DNA from: NCEH01 sp002257205
GTDB lineage: Bacteria; Pseudomonadota; Alphaproteobacteria; Rhizobiales; Xanthobacteraceae
Reading direction: 5' to 3' (one strand)
DNA length: 64,000 bases
NCBI RefSeq assembly: GCF_043195105.1
Contig: NZ_JBAFWO010000002.1
The translations under genes were made by a program, and so were the position numbers. Within the stretch, counting starts at the first letter, position 1. Each line of letters begins with the position of its first letter. Shown in pieces: positions 51,668-59,983 of this stretch. The notes below the pieces were generated by a model. The model was not told where the DNA came from. It ran no database searches and worked only from the letters and a program-made list of their open reading frames with translations.

Positions 51668-53032
51668 ATGAAACCCGCCACCGTCCCCGCCACGCCGGCT
51701 CCGGCCGTGCATCGCAAATTCTATCGCCACCTTTATTTTCAGGTGCTCCTGGCGATCGCCGCCGGCATCCTGCTCGGCCATTTCTATCCGACCCTCGCCA
51801 CCGACCTGAAGCCGCTGGGCGACGCCTTCATCAAGCTGGTGAAGATGATCATCGCACCGGTGATCTTCCTCACCGTGGTCACCGGCATCGCCGGCATGCG
51901 CGACCTCGGCAAGGTGGGCCGCGTGGCCGGCAAGGCGATGATCTATTTCCTCACCTTCTCCACCCTGGCGCTGGTCATCGGCCTCATCGTGGGCAATGTG
52001 GTCCAGCCGGGGGCGGGGTTGCATATTGATCCCGCGAGCCTCGATCCCAAGGCGGTCGCGAACTACACCAGCAAGGCCCACGACCAGAGCATCGTCGGCT
52101 TCCTGATGGCCATCATTCCCAACACGCCGGTGAGCGCGCTGGCCTCGGGCGACATTCTTCAGGTGCTGTTCTTCGCAGTGCTGTTCGGCATTGCCCTCGC
52201 CGCCATCGGCGATCGCGGCGAGCCGGTGATGAACGTGCTGAACTCGCTCTCGCAGGCCATGTTCCGCCTGGTGGCGATCCTGATGAAGACCGCCCCCATC
52301 GGCGCGTTCGGTGCCATGGCCTTCACCATCGGCAAATACGGCATCGGCTCGGTGGCGAGCCTCGCCATGCTGGTCGGCACCTTCTATCTGACGGCCGGTT
52401 TGTTCGTGTTCATCGTGCTGGGCGCCGTGGCGCGCTATAATGGTTTCTCTATTTTCGCGCTGCTGCGCTACATCAAGGAAGAATTGCTGCTGGTCCTCGG
52501 CACCTCTTCTTCCGAGGCGGCGCTTCCCAGCCTGATGGAGAAGATGGAGCGGGCCGGCTGCGCCAAGTCGGTGGTGGGGCTCGTGATCCCCACCGGTTAT
52601 TCGTTCAACCTGGACGGCACCAATATCTACATGACGCTGGCGGCGCTGTTCATCGCTCAGGCCACCGGCATCGACCTCAGCCTGACCGACCAGGTGGTCC
52701 TGCTGCTGGTGGCGATGCTCAGCTCGAAGGGCGCGGCCGGCATCACGGGCGCGGGCTTCATCACCCTGGCGGCGACCCTCTCCGTGGTCCCGGCGGTGCC
52801 TGTGGCGGGCATGGCGCTCATTCTCGGCATTGACCGCTTCATGTCGGAGTGCCGCGCCATCACCAATTTCATCGGCAATGCGGTGGCGACCATCGTGGTG
52901 GCGCGCTGGGAAGGTGAACTGAACGCGGACCAACTCGCCCGCGCCCTCGCCGGGCAGGTGGACCCCGATACCCTGCTCGATCGCCCGGTGGTGCTGGACG
53001 GGGACACGGCGACGGTCCGCAACGCCGCCTGA
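51668..53032 (+). CDS. dctA: C4-dicarboxylate:cation symporter DctA
   Basis: 454 residues, DAACS family. Imports succinate, fumarate and malate with protons or sodium. Family stretches: GHFYPTLATDLKPLGDAFIK, KMIIAPVIFLTVVTGIAGM, and the substrate-site loops TSSSEAALPSLMEKMERAGC, GYSFNLDGTNIYMTLAALF and SSKGAAGITGAGFITLAATL. Start ATG 51668 behind AGAGGAAA; the open frame extends upstream without a matching N-terminus. Divergent from dctBD. Confidence 0.95.
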   Translation: MKPATVPATPAPAVHRKFYRHLYFQVLLAIAAGILLGHFYPTLATDLKPLGDAFIKLVKMIIAPVIFLTVVTGIAGMRDLGKVGRVAGKAMIYFLTFSTLALVIGLIVGNVVQPGAGLHIDPASLDPKAVANYTSKAHDQSIVGFLMAIIPNTPVSALASGDILQVLFFAVLFGIALAAIGDRGEPVMNVLNSLSQAMFRLVAILMKTAPIGAFGAMAFTIGKYGIGSVASLAMLVGTFYLTAGLFVFIVLGAVARYNGFSIFALLRYIKEELLLVLGTSSSEAALPSLMEKMERAGCAKSVVGLVIPTGYSFNLDGTNIYMTLAALFIAQATGIDLSLTDQVVLLLVAMLSSKGAAGITGAGFITLAATLSVVPAVPVAGMALILGIDRFMSECRAITNFIGNAVATIVVARWEGELNADQLARALAGQVDPDTLLDRPVVLDGDTATVRNAA

Positions 53033-53040
53033 ACACGGAC

Positions 53041-53062
53041 GGCCGGATGCCTGCATCCGGCC
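53041..53062 (+). terminator. Hairpin after dctA
   Basis: GGCCGGATG-CCTG-CATCCGGCC: perfect nine-base stem and four-base loop, starting nine bases after the dctA stop. T-run absent; strong stem suggests a terminator nonetheless. Confidence 0.6.
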
Positions 53063-53244
53063 GGTCAAGGCGGGCTGGCAGCTCCGGGAGAAGTGGGAGT
53101 CCATGAAAGATCGCGGCCGGCAAACAGGCGCGGTGTACTCACCGCAACTTCCCGTTGACTTCAGTCTGACGCGCCGAAGCCGCCGCTCAGTTAGAACGGG
53201 AACCCATTGGGCCCCGATCTGCCTTCGCGCCTTGGCCGCCAGAT

Positions 53245-53997
53245 TTATTCGGACGAGGGTCGAACGTGTCCGGCGGTGGGCGGCAGTGTCTGCGCCTCTC
53301 CGGCGCTCCGGGTCTGCTTCTTGCGACTTGGCTCTTTTCCGTCGGCAAGCACGATCTTCGCCGTCTGCAAATAATGGTCGCGCATCAGCTCGATCGCAAG
53401 ATCCACATCATGGGCCAGGAACGCGTCGGCGACGCGGGTATATTCCTTGCTCAGATCACGCCGCATCTCGGGAGTTGCGATGGAGAACCAACGATAACGC
53501 TCGCTCTGGAGCATGAGCATCTCGCGCATTCGCAAGAGCCATGGGTTATCGCAGGTCGCGACAAGTGCATGATGGAAGTGATGGTGCGCGTCAGCCCAGT
53601 CCTGAGTGACGTTGCCGGATGAATCGTGCCGCGGCGTGCGAAGCAACCCGTGGAGCGCCGATACGATTGCTTGTTCCCACGCGATGGTCGCATGGGCGAT
53701 GGCAGACCGGATGCAGGGCTCCTCGATGAGGAGCCGCACCTGCGTAAGATGGTGAAGTTCTTCCGGAGCAATGGGGGCGACCCGAAAGCCGCGCTGCGGC
53801 TGAGATTCCACCAGGCCGTCAGAGGTCAGGCGGGAGAGGGCCTCCCGCACGGCGCTCTGATTGGCTGAAAATTGCTCGCACAACTCCGAAATCACCAGCT
53901 TTTTGCCCGGAGCCAGTCGGCCATTGAGCAATTGGGCTCGGATCTGCTCATAAGCGAACTGGGTCCGGCTGGATGGAGGCGTCTGTCTGCTCAGCAT
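53245..53997 (-). CDS. GntR-family regulator, FadR/FCD subgroup
   Basis: 250 residues: winged HTH (about 10-75, with GKKLVISELCEQFSANQSAV and ALSRLTSDGLVESQPQRGFR), then an FCD all-helical domain (about 85-220) with metal/ligand histidines (DAHHHFHHALVATCDN, DHYLQTA). The tail is basic. FCD regulators sense small organic acids. Divergent from the BKACE operon, with AT-rich operator-like palindromes between, so it is most likely its repressor and the ligand would be the pathway substrate. Confidence 0.9.
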   Translation of the reverse strand: MLSRQTPPSSRTQFAYEQIRAQLLNGRLAPGKKLVISELCEQFSANQSAVREALSRLTSDGLVESQPQRGFRVAPIAPEELHHLTQVRLLIEEPCIRSAIAHATIAWEQAIVSALHGLLRTPRHDSSGNVTQDWADAHHHFHHALVATCDNPWLLRMREMLMLQSERYRWFSIATPEMRRDLSKEYTRVADAFLAHDVDLAIELMRDHYLQTAKIVLADGKEPSRKKQTRSAGEAQTLPPTAGHVRPSSE

Positions 53998-54037
53998 ATC
54001 GAGCGATAATCCCTTTTTGACGCCGATACCATGGAGA

Positions 54038-54059
54038 GCGAAAAAAGTCCATTTTTCGC
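54038..54059. promoter_or_regulatory. Palindromic operator near gntR
   Basis: GCGAAAAA-AGTCCA-TTTTTCGC: perfect eight-base arms around six bases, 41-62 bases upstream of the gntR start. The core is repeated at 54460-54473 before the BKACE operon, as expected for one regulator controlling both directions. Confidence 0.7.
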
Positions 54060-54459
54060 ACTTGAAGGCACGTTGCCCATCGGCGTGTTTCTGGTTCGCC
54101 GCGCGAAGCCAGCATCCATTTCAGCCAAGGGCCGGGCCGTTCGTCCGGTTCCGGCCAGCAAGCAGGCGGCGGAGCAAGCCGCGAAGCCCGCCGGCTCGGC
54201 GGATGGCCGGAACGGCATGCAGGATCTGGTCTGGAGCAGGTTGCGTCCGGGCTGCATCCGGCGCGCCCTCGGCATCCTGCTCCCGACAACTGATCAGCAG
54301 CAGATGGGCATACATATGGGCTGCACATGTACACATTGTCGTCCTCCCACATTCTTTTCACCGTTCATGTCGGCGTGGCTGACCCACGCTCTTCGCCATA
54401 CACGGCGCCCCTGCCCTCGACGGCCCGGGGCATCGCGGCACCAAGAATGACGACTTATT

Positions 54460-54500
54460 CGAAAAAAGTCCATAATTGTTGTTGACATGGATTTTATGGA
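54460..54500. promoter_or_regulatory. Operator-promoter region of the BKACE operon
   Basis: Contains the second CGAAAAAAGTCCAT (54460-54473) and an inverted repeat TCCATAA (54469-54475)/TTATGGA (54494-54500) that embraces TTGACA at 54482-54487. Repressor bound here would cover the -35 element. The -10 element could not be assigned. Confidence 0.55.
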
Positions 54501-54619
54501 TTGGCATCGTCAAGGTAACAACAGCGAAAAATCGCTGGATTGGAAACGCTCGCAGCTCAATGTCTCGGCCGACGCCCGTCGCCGAAGGACTAGAGGTCTG
54601 CTGTTGTCGAGGGCCGGTC

Positions 54620-55549
54620 GTGAAAACCAAAGTCATCATCACGTGTGCAATCACCGGCGGCATTCATACGCCGACGATGTCCCCGTATCTGCCGATTACA
54701 CCTGACGAAATTGTCACGCAGTCTGTCGAGGCGGCGCAGGCGGGTGCATCAATACTCCACCTTCATGCCCGTGATCCGAAGGATGGGCGGCCGACGCCCG
54801 ACCCCGCCGTCTTCATGCAATTCCTGCCGCGGATCAAGCAGAGCACGGATGCGGTCATCAACATCACCACCGGCGGCGGCCTCAACATGACGGTGGAGGA
54901 CCGCCTCGCTGCGCCCCTGAAGGCGGCGCCGGAGATGTGCTCCCTCAACATGGGATCCATGAACTTCGCGCTGCATCCCCTTGTCGCGCGCTATTCGGAT
55001 TGGAAGCATCCTTGGGAGGAGCCGTACCTCACCGGAACCAAGGATTTTATCTTCCGCAATACGTTTGGCGACATCGAGCGTATTTACAAGCTGCTCGGCG
55101 AGGGTCACGGCACGAAGTTTGAACACGAGTGCTACGACGTCGGCCACCTGTATAATCTGGCCCATTGCCTCGATCAGGGGTGGTTCAAGCCGCCTGTTTT
55201 TTTGCAGCTCATCTTTGGCATTCTCGGCGGCATTGGCGCGGACATGGACAATCTCCTGTTCATGAAACGCACCGCCGACAAGCTTTTTGGCAATGACTAC
55301 CACTGGTCGGTGCTGGCAGCCGGGCGGCATCAGATGCCCTTCGCGACGCAGGCCGCCATGCTGGGCGGCAATGTGCGGGTGGGGCTCGAAGACAGCCTCT
55401 TCCTCGGCCGCGGCAAGCTCGCCACGAGCAATGCCGCGCAGGTCGCGAAGATCCGCCGCATCCTGGAGGAGCTGGGCCACGAGATCGCAACGCCGGACGA
55501 AGCGCGGGCAGTGCTCGGCCTCAAAGGTGCGGATCGTGTCGCGTTCTGA
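54620..55549 (+). CDS. BKACE (DUF849) beta-keto acid cleavage enzyme
   Basis: 309 residues from a GTG at 54620 behind GAGGG. Zn-dependent TIM-barrel enzyme of the 3-keto-5-aminohexanoate cleavage family: a beta-keto acid plus acetyl-CoA gives acetoacetate and a new acyl-CoA. Zn ligands His47 and His49 (HLHARDP) and Glu257 (GLED). Other family elements are ITTGGGLNMTVEDRL (about 82-96), SLNMGSMNFAL and AGRHQMPF (about 234-241). Kce itself acts in lysine fermentation, but the family covers many substrates and the neighbours here are not lysine genes. First gene of the operon. Confidence 0.88.
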   Translation: MKTKVIITCAITGGIHTPTMSPYLPITPDEIVTQSVEAAQAGASILHLHARDPKDGRPTPDPAVFMQFLPRIKQSTDAVINITTGGGLNMTVEDRLAAPLKAAPEMCSLNMGSMNFALHPLVARYSDWKHPWEEPYLTGTKDFIFRNTFGDIERIYKLLGEGHGTKFEHECYDVGHLYNLAHCLDQGWFKPPVFLQLIFGILGGIGADMDNLLFMKRTADKLFGNDYHWSVLAAGRHQMPFATQAAMLGGNVRVGLEDSLFLGRGKLATSNAAQVAKIRRILEELGHEIATPDEARAVLGLKGADRVAF

Positions 55550-55611
55550 ACCGGCGCGGATCACAGATCATCAATGGACAGAACCGGCCAGGAGCCGAAG
55601 GGAGGGCTGAG

Positions 55612-56391
55612 ATGCTCGAGAAAACAGATGTCGTCGCCGTCGAGAAGCAGGGCGATGTGGCCATCCTCACCATGCGGTTCGCACCGCATAATCTCGTGGG
55701 ATGCGACCTTGGACCGGCGCTCATCGACGCCATCGATCGTGCGCTTCAATCGGGTGCCCGGGCCATCGTCCTGAAAAGCGCCCTGCGCCATTTTTCGGCC
55801 GGCGCCGACCTTGCGCTCTTCAAGGCGCAGGGCGCCCAGTTCCGCGAACAGTTTGACGCCCTCGGCGTGATGCGCGCTCTCGAGGCATGCCCGGTTCCGA
55901 CCGTCGCTGCGGTCCATGGCGTGGCGCTTGGTGGCGGTTTCGAGCTGGCGCTGCTCTGCGACTTCATCGTCGCGGCAGCATCCTCGAAATTCGGCCTCGT
56001 GGAGGCAAGCTTAGGATTGCATCCGTTGATGGGCGGCATCCAGCGGGTGATCGCGCGCGCCGGCGTCGCACGCGCAAACGAAATCGTCATGCTGGCCCGC
56101 CGTCACGACGCATCGACGCTGGAGCGCTGGGGCATTGTCAACCGCGTCGTTCCGGATGCGCAGCTCGACGAGCTCTCTTTGGCGCTCGCGACGGAGCTGT
56201 CGTTCGGCCCCACCGCCGCGCACGGCTGCACGAAGCGCCTCGTGCGCATCTATCAGCAGGATGGCATGCGTGCCGCGGATGAAGCCATGACCGAAGTCCA
56301 GCTCCCCATCTGGTCCAGCGAGGACCTGTCGATCGGCCTGTCGGCCTTCGAGGAGAAGGGCCCGGGCCAGGCGGTGTTCGTCGGTCGCTGA
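55612..56391 (+). CDS. Enoyl-CoA hydratase/isomerase (crotonase) family protein
   Basis: 259 residues of crotonase fold. Oxyanion-hole segments HFSAGADL (about 60-67) and GVALGGGFELALLCDF (about 103-118), then LVEASLGLHPLMGGIQRV (about 129-146) carrying the first acidic residue (Glu131) at the usual place. A final VGR end resembles chain-shortening hydratases. Likely hydrates or isomerises a CoA thioester of the pathway substrate. 62 bases after the BKACE gene, 11 before the CoA-transferase. Confidence 0.88.
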   Translation: MLEKTDVVAVEKQGDVAILTMRFAPHNLVGCDLGPALIDAIDRALQSGARAIVLKSALRHFSAGADLALFKAQGAQFREQFDALGVMRALEACPVPTVAAVHGVALGGGFELALLCDFIVAAASSKFGLVEASLGLHPLMGGIQRVIARAGVARANEIVMLARRHDASTLERWGIVNRVVPDAQLDELSLALATELSFGPTAAHGCTKRLVRIYQQDGMRAADEAMTEVQLPIWSSEDLSIGLSAFEEKGPGQAVFVGR

Positions 56392-56402
56392 AGGAGATAA
56401 AG

Positions 56403-57626
56403 ATGGCAAAAGGCCCCCTGGACGGCATTCGCGTCGTCGATTTCTCCCGTGTCCTTGCGGGTCCGCACTGCACGAAGACCCTGCATGATCTTGGTGCCGA
56501 CATCATCAAGATCGAACCGCCGCGGCCGGATATTTCCCGCGCGGCCGTTCCTAACAGGGAGGGAATCTCCCATTATTACATCCAGCAGAATGCGGGAAAG
56601 CGCAATCTCAGCCTCGATCTGAACCATTCCGAGGCCCGTGAGATCGCCATGCAACTCTGCGACAAGGCGGATATCATCGTCGAGAATTTCAGGGCGGGCA
56701 CGCTGGCGTTCTTCGGGCTCGACTATGAGACCGTCGCGGCCCGTAATCCCGGTGTGATCTATGCGTCCATCAGCGGCTACGGGCAGGGCGGGCCGCTCTC
56801 GCATCGCGCGGCCTACGCCCCGACCGTGCACGCGGAAGCTGGGTTCGTGCAGGGCCTGCACGCCCATCTTGGGGAGGATCTGCGCGTACAACGCCACGAC
56901 GCTTATTCCCATGCTGACGTTTATACCGGCCTTGAAGCGGTGATCGGCATTCTCGCCGCCCTCCATCGGCGCGACGAGACCGGCTTAGGCCAGTATGTGG
57001 ATGTGGCGATGGCGGCCACGATCCTGGCCGTGAACGAACGGGTTCATGCAGACCTGTCGGGAGTCGATCTCGGGGCGGAACCTGCCGCGCTGGGTCCCGC
57101 CTGGTCGCCCTTTTACCGCACGGCCTCGGGTGAGGAGATCACGATCGCCACTAGCATCGTCAGCAGCCTGACCTTTCCCTTCTACGTCGGCGCCATGCGT
57201 CGTGGCGATCTGATGAACGATCCTCGGTTCGCGACCGCGGAAGCGCGGATGCGCAATGCGGCCGCCTTTCACGAGATCTTCCAGCGCTGGATCCTCACGT
57301 TCCCGACGTTGGAAATGCTGGATGCCCAGCTCGATGAGGCCAAGCTCGCGTTTGGCGTGGTGCGATCGGTGGAGGAATTCGTAGGCTCCGAGTGGGCCGA
57401 ATGGTGGGGCGCGGTCGATTACGTCGATGATCGCCACGGCGGCACCGCGCGTATTCCCGGCCGCCCCTGGCGGTTTTCCAGGGATCAGCTCGAACATCCC
57501 GGACTCCCCGCCTTCCGCGGCGAACACAACAGGGACGTAGTGAGAGAGCTCGGCTACGGGCCGGACGAGATCGCGGCATTGGAGGCAAAGGGCGTGCTTA
57601 CCTCGCATGTCCCTGGCTGCGCCTGA
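56403..57626 (+). CDS. Class III CoA-transferase (CaiB/BaiF family)
   Basis: 407 residues, normal for the family. N-terminal GIRVVDFSRVLAGPHCTKTL (8-27), DLGADIIKIEPP, then ASISGYGQGG (about 121-130) and the catalytic Asp172 in HADVYTGLEAV, with GLGQYVDVAMAAT after. Would move CoA from a donor acyl-CoA to the free acid substrate. In carnitine metabolism CaiB pairs with the crotonase CaiD; here a comparable pair is linked to a BKACE. Donor and acceptor unknown. Good ribosome site AAGGAGATAAAG. Confidence 0.9.
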   Translation: MAKGPLDGIRVVDFSRVLAGPHCTKTLHDLGADIIKIEPPRPDISRAAVPNREGISHYYIQQNAGKRNLSLDLNHSEAREIAMQLCDKADIIVENFRAGTLAFFGLDYETVAARNPGVIYASISGYGQGGPLSHRAAYAPTVHAEAGFVQGLHAHLGEDLRVQRHDAYSHADVYTGLEAVIGILAALHRRDETGLGQYVDVAMAATILAVNERVHADLSGVDLGAEPAALGPAWSPFYRTASGEEITIATSIVSSLTFPFYVGAMRRGDLMNDPRFATAEARMRNAAAFHEIFQRWILTFPTLEMLDAQLDEAKLAFGVVRSVEEFVGSEWAEWWGAVDYVDDRHGGTARIPGRPWRFSRDQLEHPGLPAFRGEHNRDVVRELGYGPDEIAALEAKGVLTSHVPGCA

Positions 57627-57695
57627 CGCCGCTTGAGACCAGTCAAAAAAAGAGCGACCGCACACGGAATGGGCGGCGCCAGAGGGAGGAAAGAC

Positions 57696-58877
57696 ATGAT
57701 GAAATCAGCCTTCAAACATCTGCCCGCGGCCACGGTCGCCGCCGCCATCTGGCTCGGCGCCGCCGGTACCGGGCTTGCCGATGTGAAGATCGGCGCCACG
57801 GTTTCGGTGACCGGTCCGGCGGCGTCTCTGGGCATTCCCTACAAGAATACGCTCGAACTTCTGCCCAAGGAGATCGCCGGTGAGAAGATCGACTGGATCA
57901 TCCTTGATGATGGGTCAGATCCTACCACCGCCGTCAAGAACGTGAAGAAGCTCATCAGCGAATACAATGTGGACGCCATCGTGGGTGCGAATACTTCGCC
58001 CATCGGGGTTGCCAATATCGACGTGGTCGCGGAAGGCAAGACGCCGTTCTTGGTCCAGGCGGCAACCGCGCGCATGGTCCTGCCGATGGACGACAAGCGC
58101 TATTGGGTGTTCAAGCAATCGCAGGCCGACAGCATGATGGTGCATGCCATCGTGGCCCATATGAAGAAATCGGGTGTGAAGAGCGTCGCCTTCATGGGCT
58201 TCAACGATGCGTTCGGCGACAGCTTCTGGGATGAATTCCAGAAGGCCGCGCAGGAAGCGGGCCTCAAGGTGGTCGCATCCGAGCGTTATTCTCGGACCGA
58301 TACCAGCGTGACCGGGCAGGTGCTGAAGATCGTCTCCGCCAAGCCCGACGCGGTGTTCATCGCCGCGGTCGGGACGCCCGCCGCTCTGCCGGCCGCTGCG
58401 CTCCGGGACCGTGGCTATCAGGGCAAGCAGTACCAGACCCATGCCGTGCTGAATGCGGACTTCCTGCGGGTCGGCGGCAAGGCAGTGGAGGGCACTATCC
58501 TCGCCGCCGGGCCCATGCTCGTGGCCGAGCAACTGCCCGATTCTGACCCCGTGAAGGCGGTCGCGCTGAACTATGTGCGCACCTATGAGGAAAAATACGG
58601 CGCGGGCAGCCGCGCCGGCTTCGGCGGCCATGCATATGACGCCTATGCCCTGCTTGCCGCGGCCTTGCCGAAGGCTCTGAAGGTGGCGAAACCCGGCACT
58701 CCGGAATTCCGCCAGGCCCTGCGCGATGCCATTGAATCAAGCAAGAATGTCCCCGGCGTGCACGGCGTGTTCAACATCACACCCGCCGACCATGTGGGGC
58801 TCGACAATCGCGCGCGGGTGATTGTGCAGGTCAAGGACGGCTCCTGGAAGCTGATCGACCTGCTCGCCACCGACTGA
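57696..58877 (+). CDS. Branched-chain-amino-acid-type ABC transporter substrate-binding protein
   Basis: 393 residues with signal peptide (MMKSAF, hydrophobic core, cleavage after GLA, mature start DVKIGATVS). Periplasmic-binding-protein type I fold of the LivJ/LivK family: SVTGPAASLGIPYKN, LDDGSDPTTAVKNVKKLISE, GANTSPIGVANIDVVAEGKT, AGRAGFGGHAYDAY-type C-lobe. Ligand unknown; family members bind amino acids, aromatic acids, amides or urea. First gene of the transporter block, 70 bases after the CoA-transferase, with AGGGAGGAA before its start. Confidence 0.9.
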   Translation: MMKSAFKHLPAATVAAAIWLGAAGTGLADVKIGATVSVTGPAASLGIPYKNTLELLPKEIAGEKIDWIILDDGSDPTTAVKNVKKLISEYNVDAIVGANTSPIGVANIDVVAEGKTPFLVQAATARMVLPMDDKRYWVFKQSQADSMMVHAIVAHMKKSGVKSVAFMGFNDAFGDSFWDEFQKAAQEAGLKVVASERYSRTDTSVTGQVLKIVSAKPDAVFIAAVGTPAALPAAALRDRGYQGKQYQTHAVLNADFLRVGGKAVEGTILAAGPMLVAEQLPDSDPVKAVALNYVRTYEEKYGAGSRAGFGGHAYDAYALLAAALPKALKVAKPGTPEFRQALRDAIESSKNVPGVHGVFNITPADHVGLDNRARVIVQVKDGSWKLIDLLATD

Positions 58878-58945
58878 TGGTCCAGCGCTGCCGGCCCGCA
58901 CGGCGCCGGCAGCCCCGAACACAGACGGCTTTCGGGAGAAAGCAC

Positions 58946-59983
58946 ATGGATTTCCAGATTGCCTCCATCCTCGCTCAGGACGGAGCGGTGAACGGCGCCA
59001 TCTATGCTCTCATCGCCCTGGCGCTGGTGCTGACCTTCAGTGTGACCCGGGTCATCTTCGTGCCCCAGGGTGAGTTTGTAACTTATGGCGCCTTGACGCT
59101 CGCCCTGCTCCAGACCGGGCGGGTGCCCGCGACCTTCTGGCTGCTGCTCGCGATGACGGGATGGGCCGCCGCTGCCATGGTCGCCGCCTGGATGGCGACG
59201 CCGGCCCGGACCATAGCGGGATTTCTCTCCCAGCTCGCCATTCTCACCGCTCCGACGGGTGTGGCGGCCATCCTGCTGTTTGTCGTGGATGCCCCGCGTG
59301 CGGGCTTCGCGGTGCAGGTGCTCACGACCTTATTCGTGGTGGTGCCGCTGGGACCGCTGCTTTACCGGACCATTTATGCGCCCATCGCTCACTATTCCGT
59401 GCTGCTGCTGCTGATCGTCTCGGTCGCGGTCCATCTTGCAATGGTCGGCTTTGGCCTTTCCTTCTTCGGGGCGGAAGGTTTCCGCACGCCTCCGTTGATC
59501 CCGTTCGACGTGTCTTTCGCGGGGCTGAGCTTTACCGGGTCGGAAGCCTCGATCTTCGCTGTGACCGCGCTTGTCATGGTGGCCTTGGCGCTCCTCTTCG
59601 CGCTGACGACCTTCGGCAAGGCCCTGCGCGCCATGGCTTCGAACCGCATCGGGGCGCGCATCGTGGGGATCCGCCCGGAGCGCGGCGGCAGCATGGCCTT
59701 TACGCTTGCCGCGCTGCTGGGCGTCGTGAGCGGGCTCCTCATCGGCCCGGTCACCACGCTCTATTACGACACCGGATTCTTCATAGCGCTCAAGGGGTTC
59801 GTGGCGGCCATCATCGGCAATCTCACGAGTTTCCCCCTGGCGGTGGCCGGTGCTCTCTTCGTCGGCCTCACGGAAAGCTACGCCTCCTTTTTCGCCAGTG
59901 CCTTCAAGGAAGCCATCGTGTTCTTCCTCGTGCTGCCAGTGCTGCTCTGGTTGTCGCTCCAACATAATTATTCGGAGGAGTGA
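58946..59983 (+). CDS. ABC transporter permease, LivH type
   Basis: 345 residues, about eight helices. LivH hallmarks: NGAIYALIALALVLTFSVTR (about 15-34), VIFVPQGEFVTYGAL, later GKALRAMASNRIGARIVGI (coupling helix, about 228-246) and GPVTTLYYDTGFFIALKGFV. Start ATG 58946 behind GGGAGAAAG. Its stop overlaps the LivM-LivG start (TGATG). Confidence 0.9.
   Translation: MDFQIASILAQDGAVNGAIYALIALALVLTFSVTRVIFVPQGEFVTYGALTLALLQTGRVPATFWLLLAMTGWAAAAMVAAWMATPARTIAGFLSQLAILTAPTGVAAILLFVVDAPRAGFAVQVLTTLFVVVPLGPLLYRTIYAPIAHYSVLLLLIVSVAVHLAMVGFGLSFFGAEGFRTPPLIPFDVSFAGLSFTGSEASIFAVTALVMVALALLFALTTFGKALRAMASNRIGARIVGIRPERGGSMAFTLAALLGVVSGLLIGPVTTLYYDTGFFIALKGFVAAIIGNLTSFPLAVAGALFVGLTESYASFFASAFKEAIVFFLVLPVLLWLSLQHNYSEE

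Larger units (their letters stand above)
53998..54619. other. Divergent regulatory region between gntR and the BKACE operon
   Basis: About 620 bases. Holds the palindrome at 54038-54059 and a second copy of its core CGAAAAAAGTCCAT at 54460-54473, plus a TTGACA -35 candidate at 54482-54487. The rest (54060-54430) contains no gene I can support. Confidence 0.55.

Noticed and set aside
54060..54430. Small genes in the gntR-BKACE gap
   Set aside because: Several open frames exist on both strands, but none has a ribosome site, hydrophobic pattern or recognisable motif.
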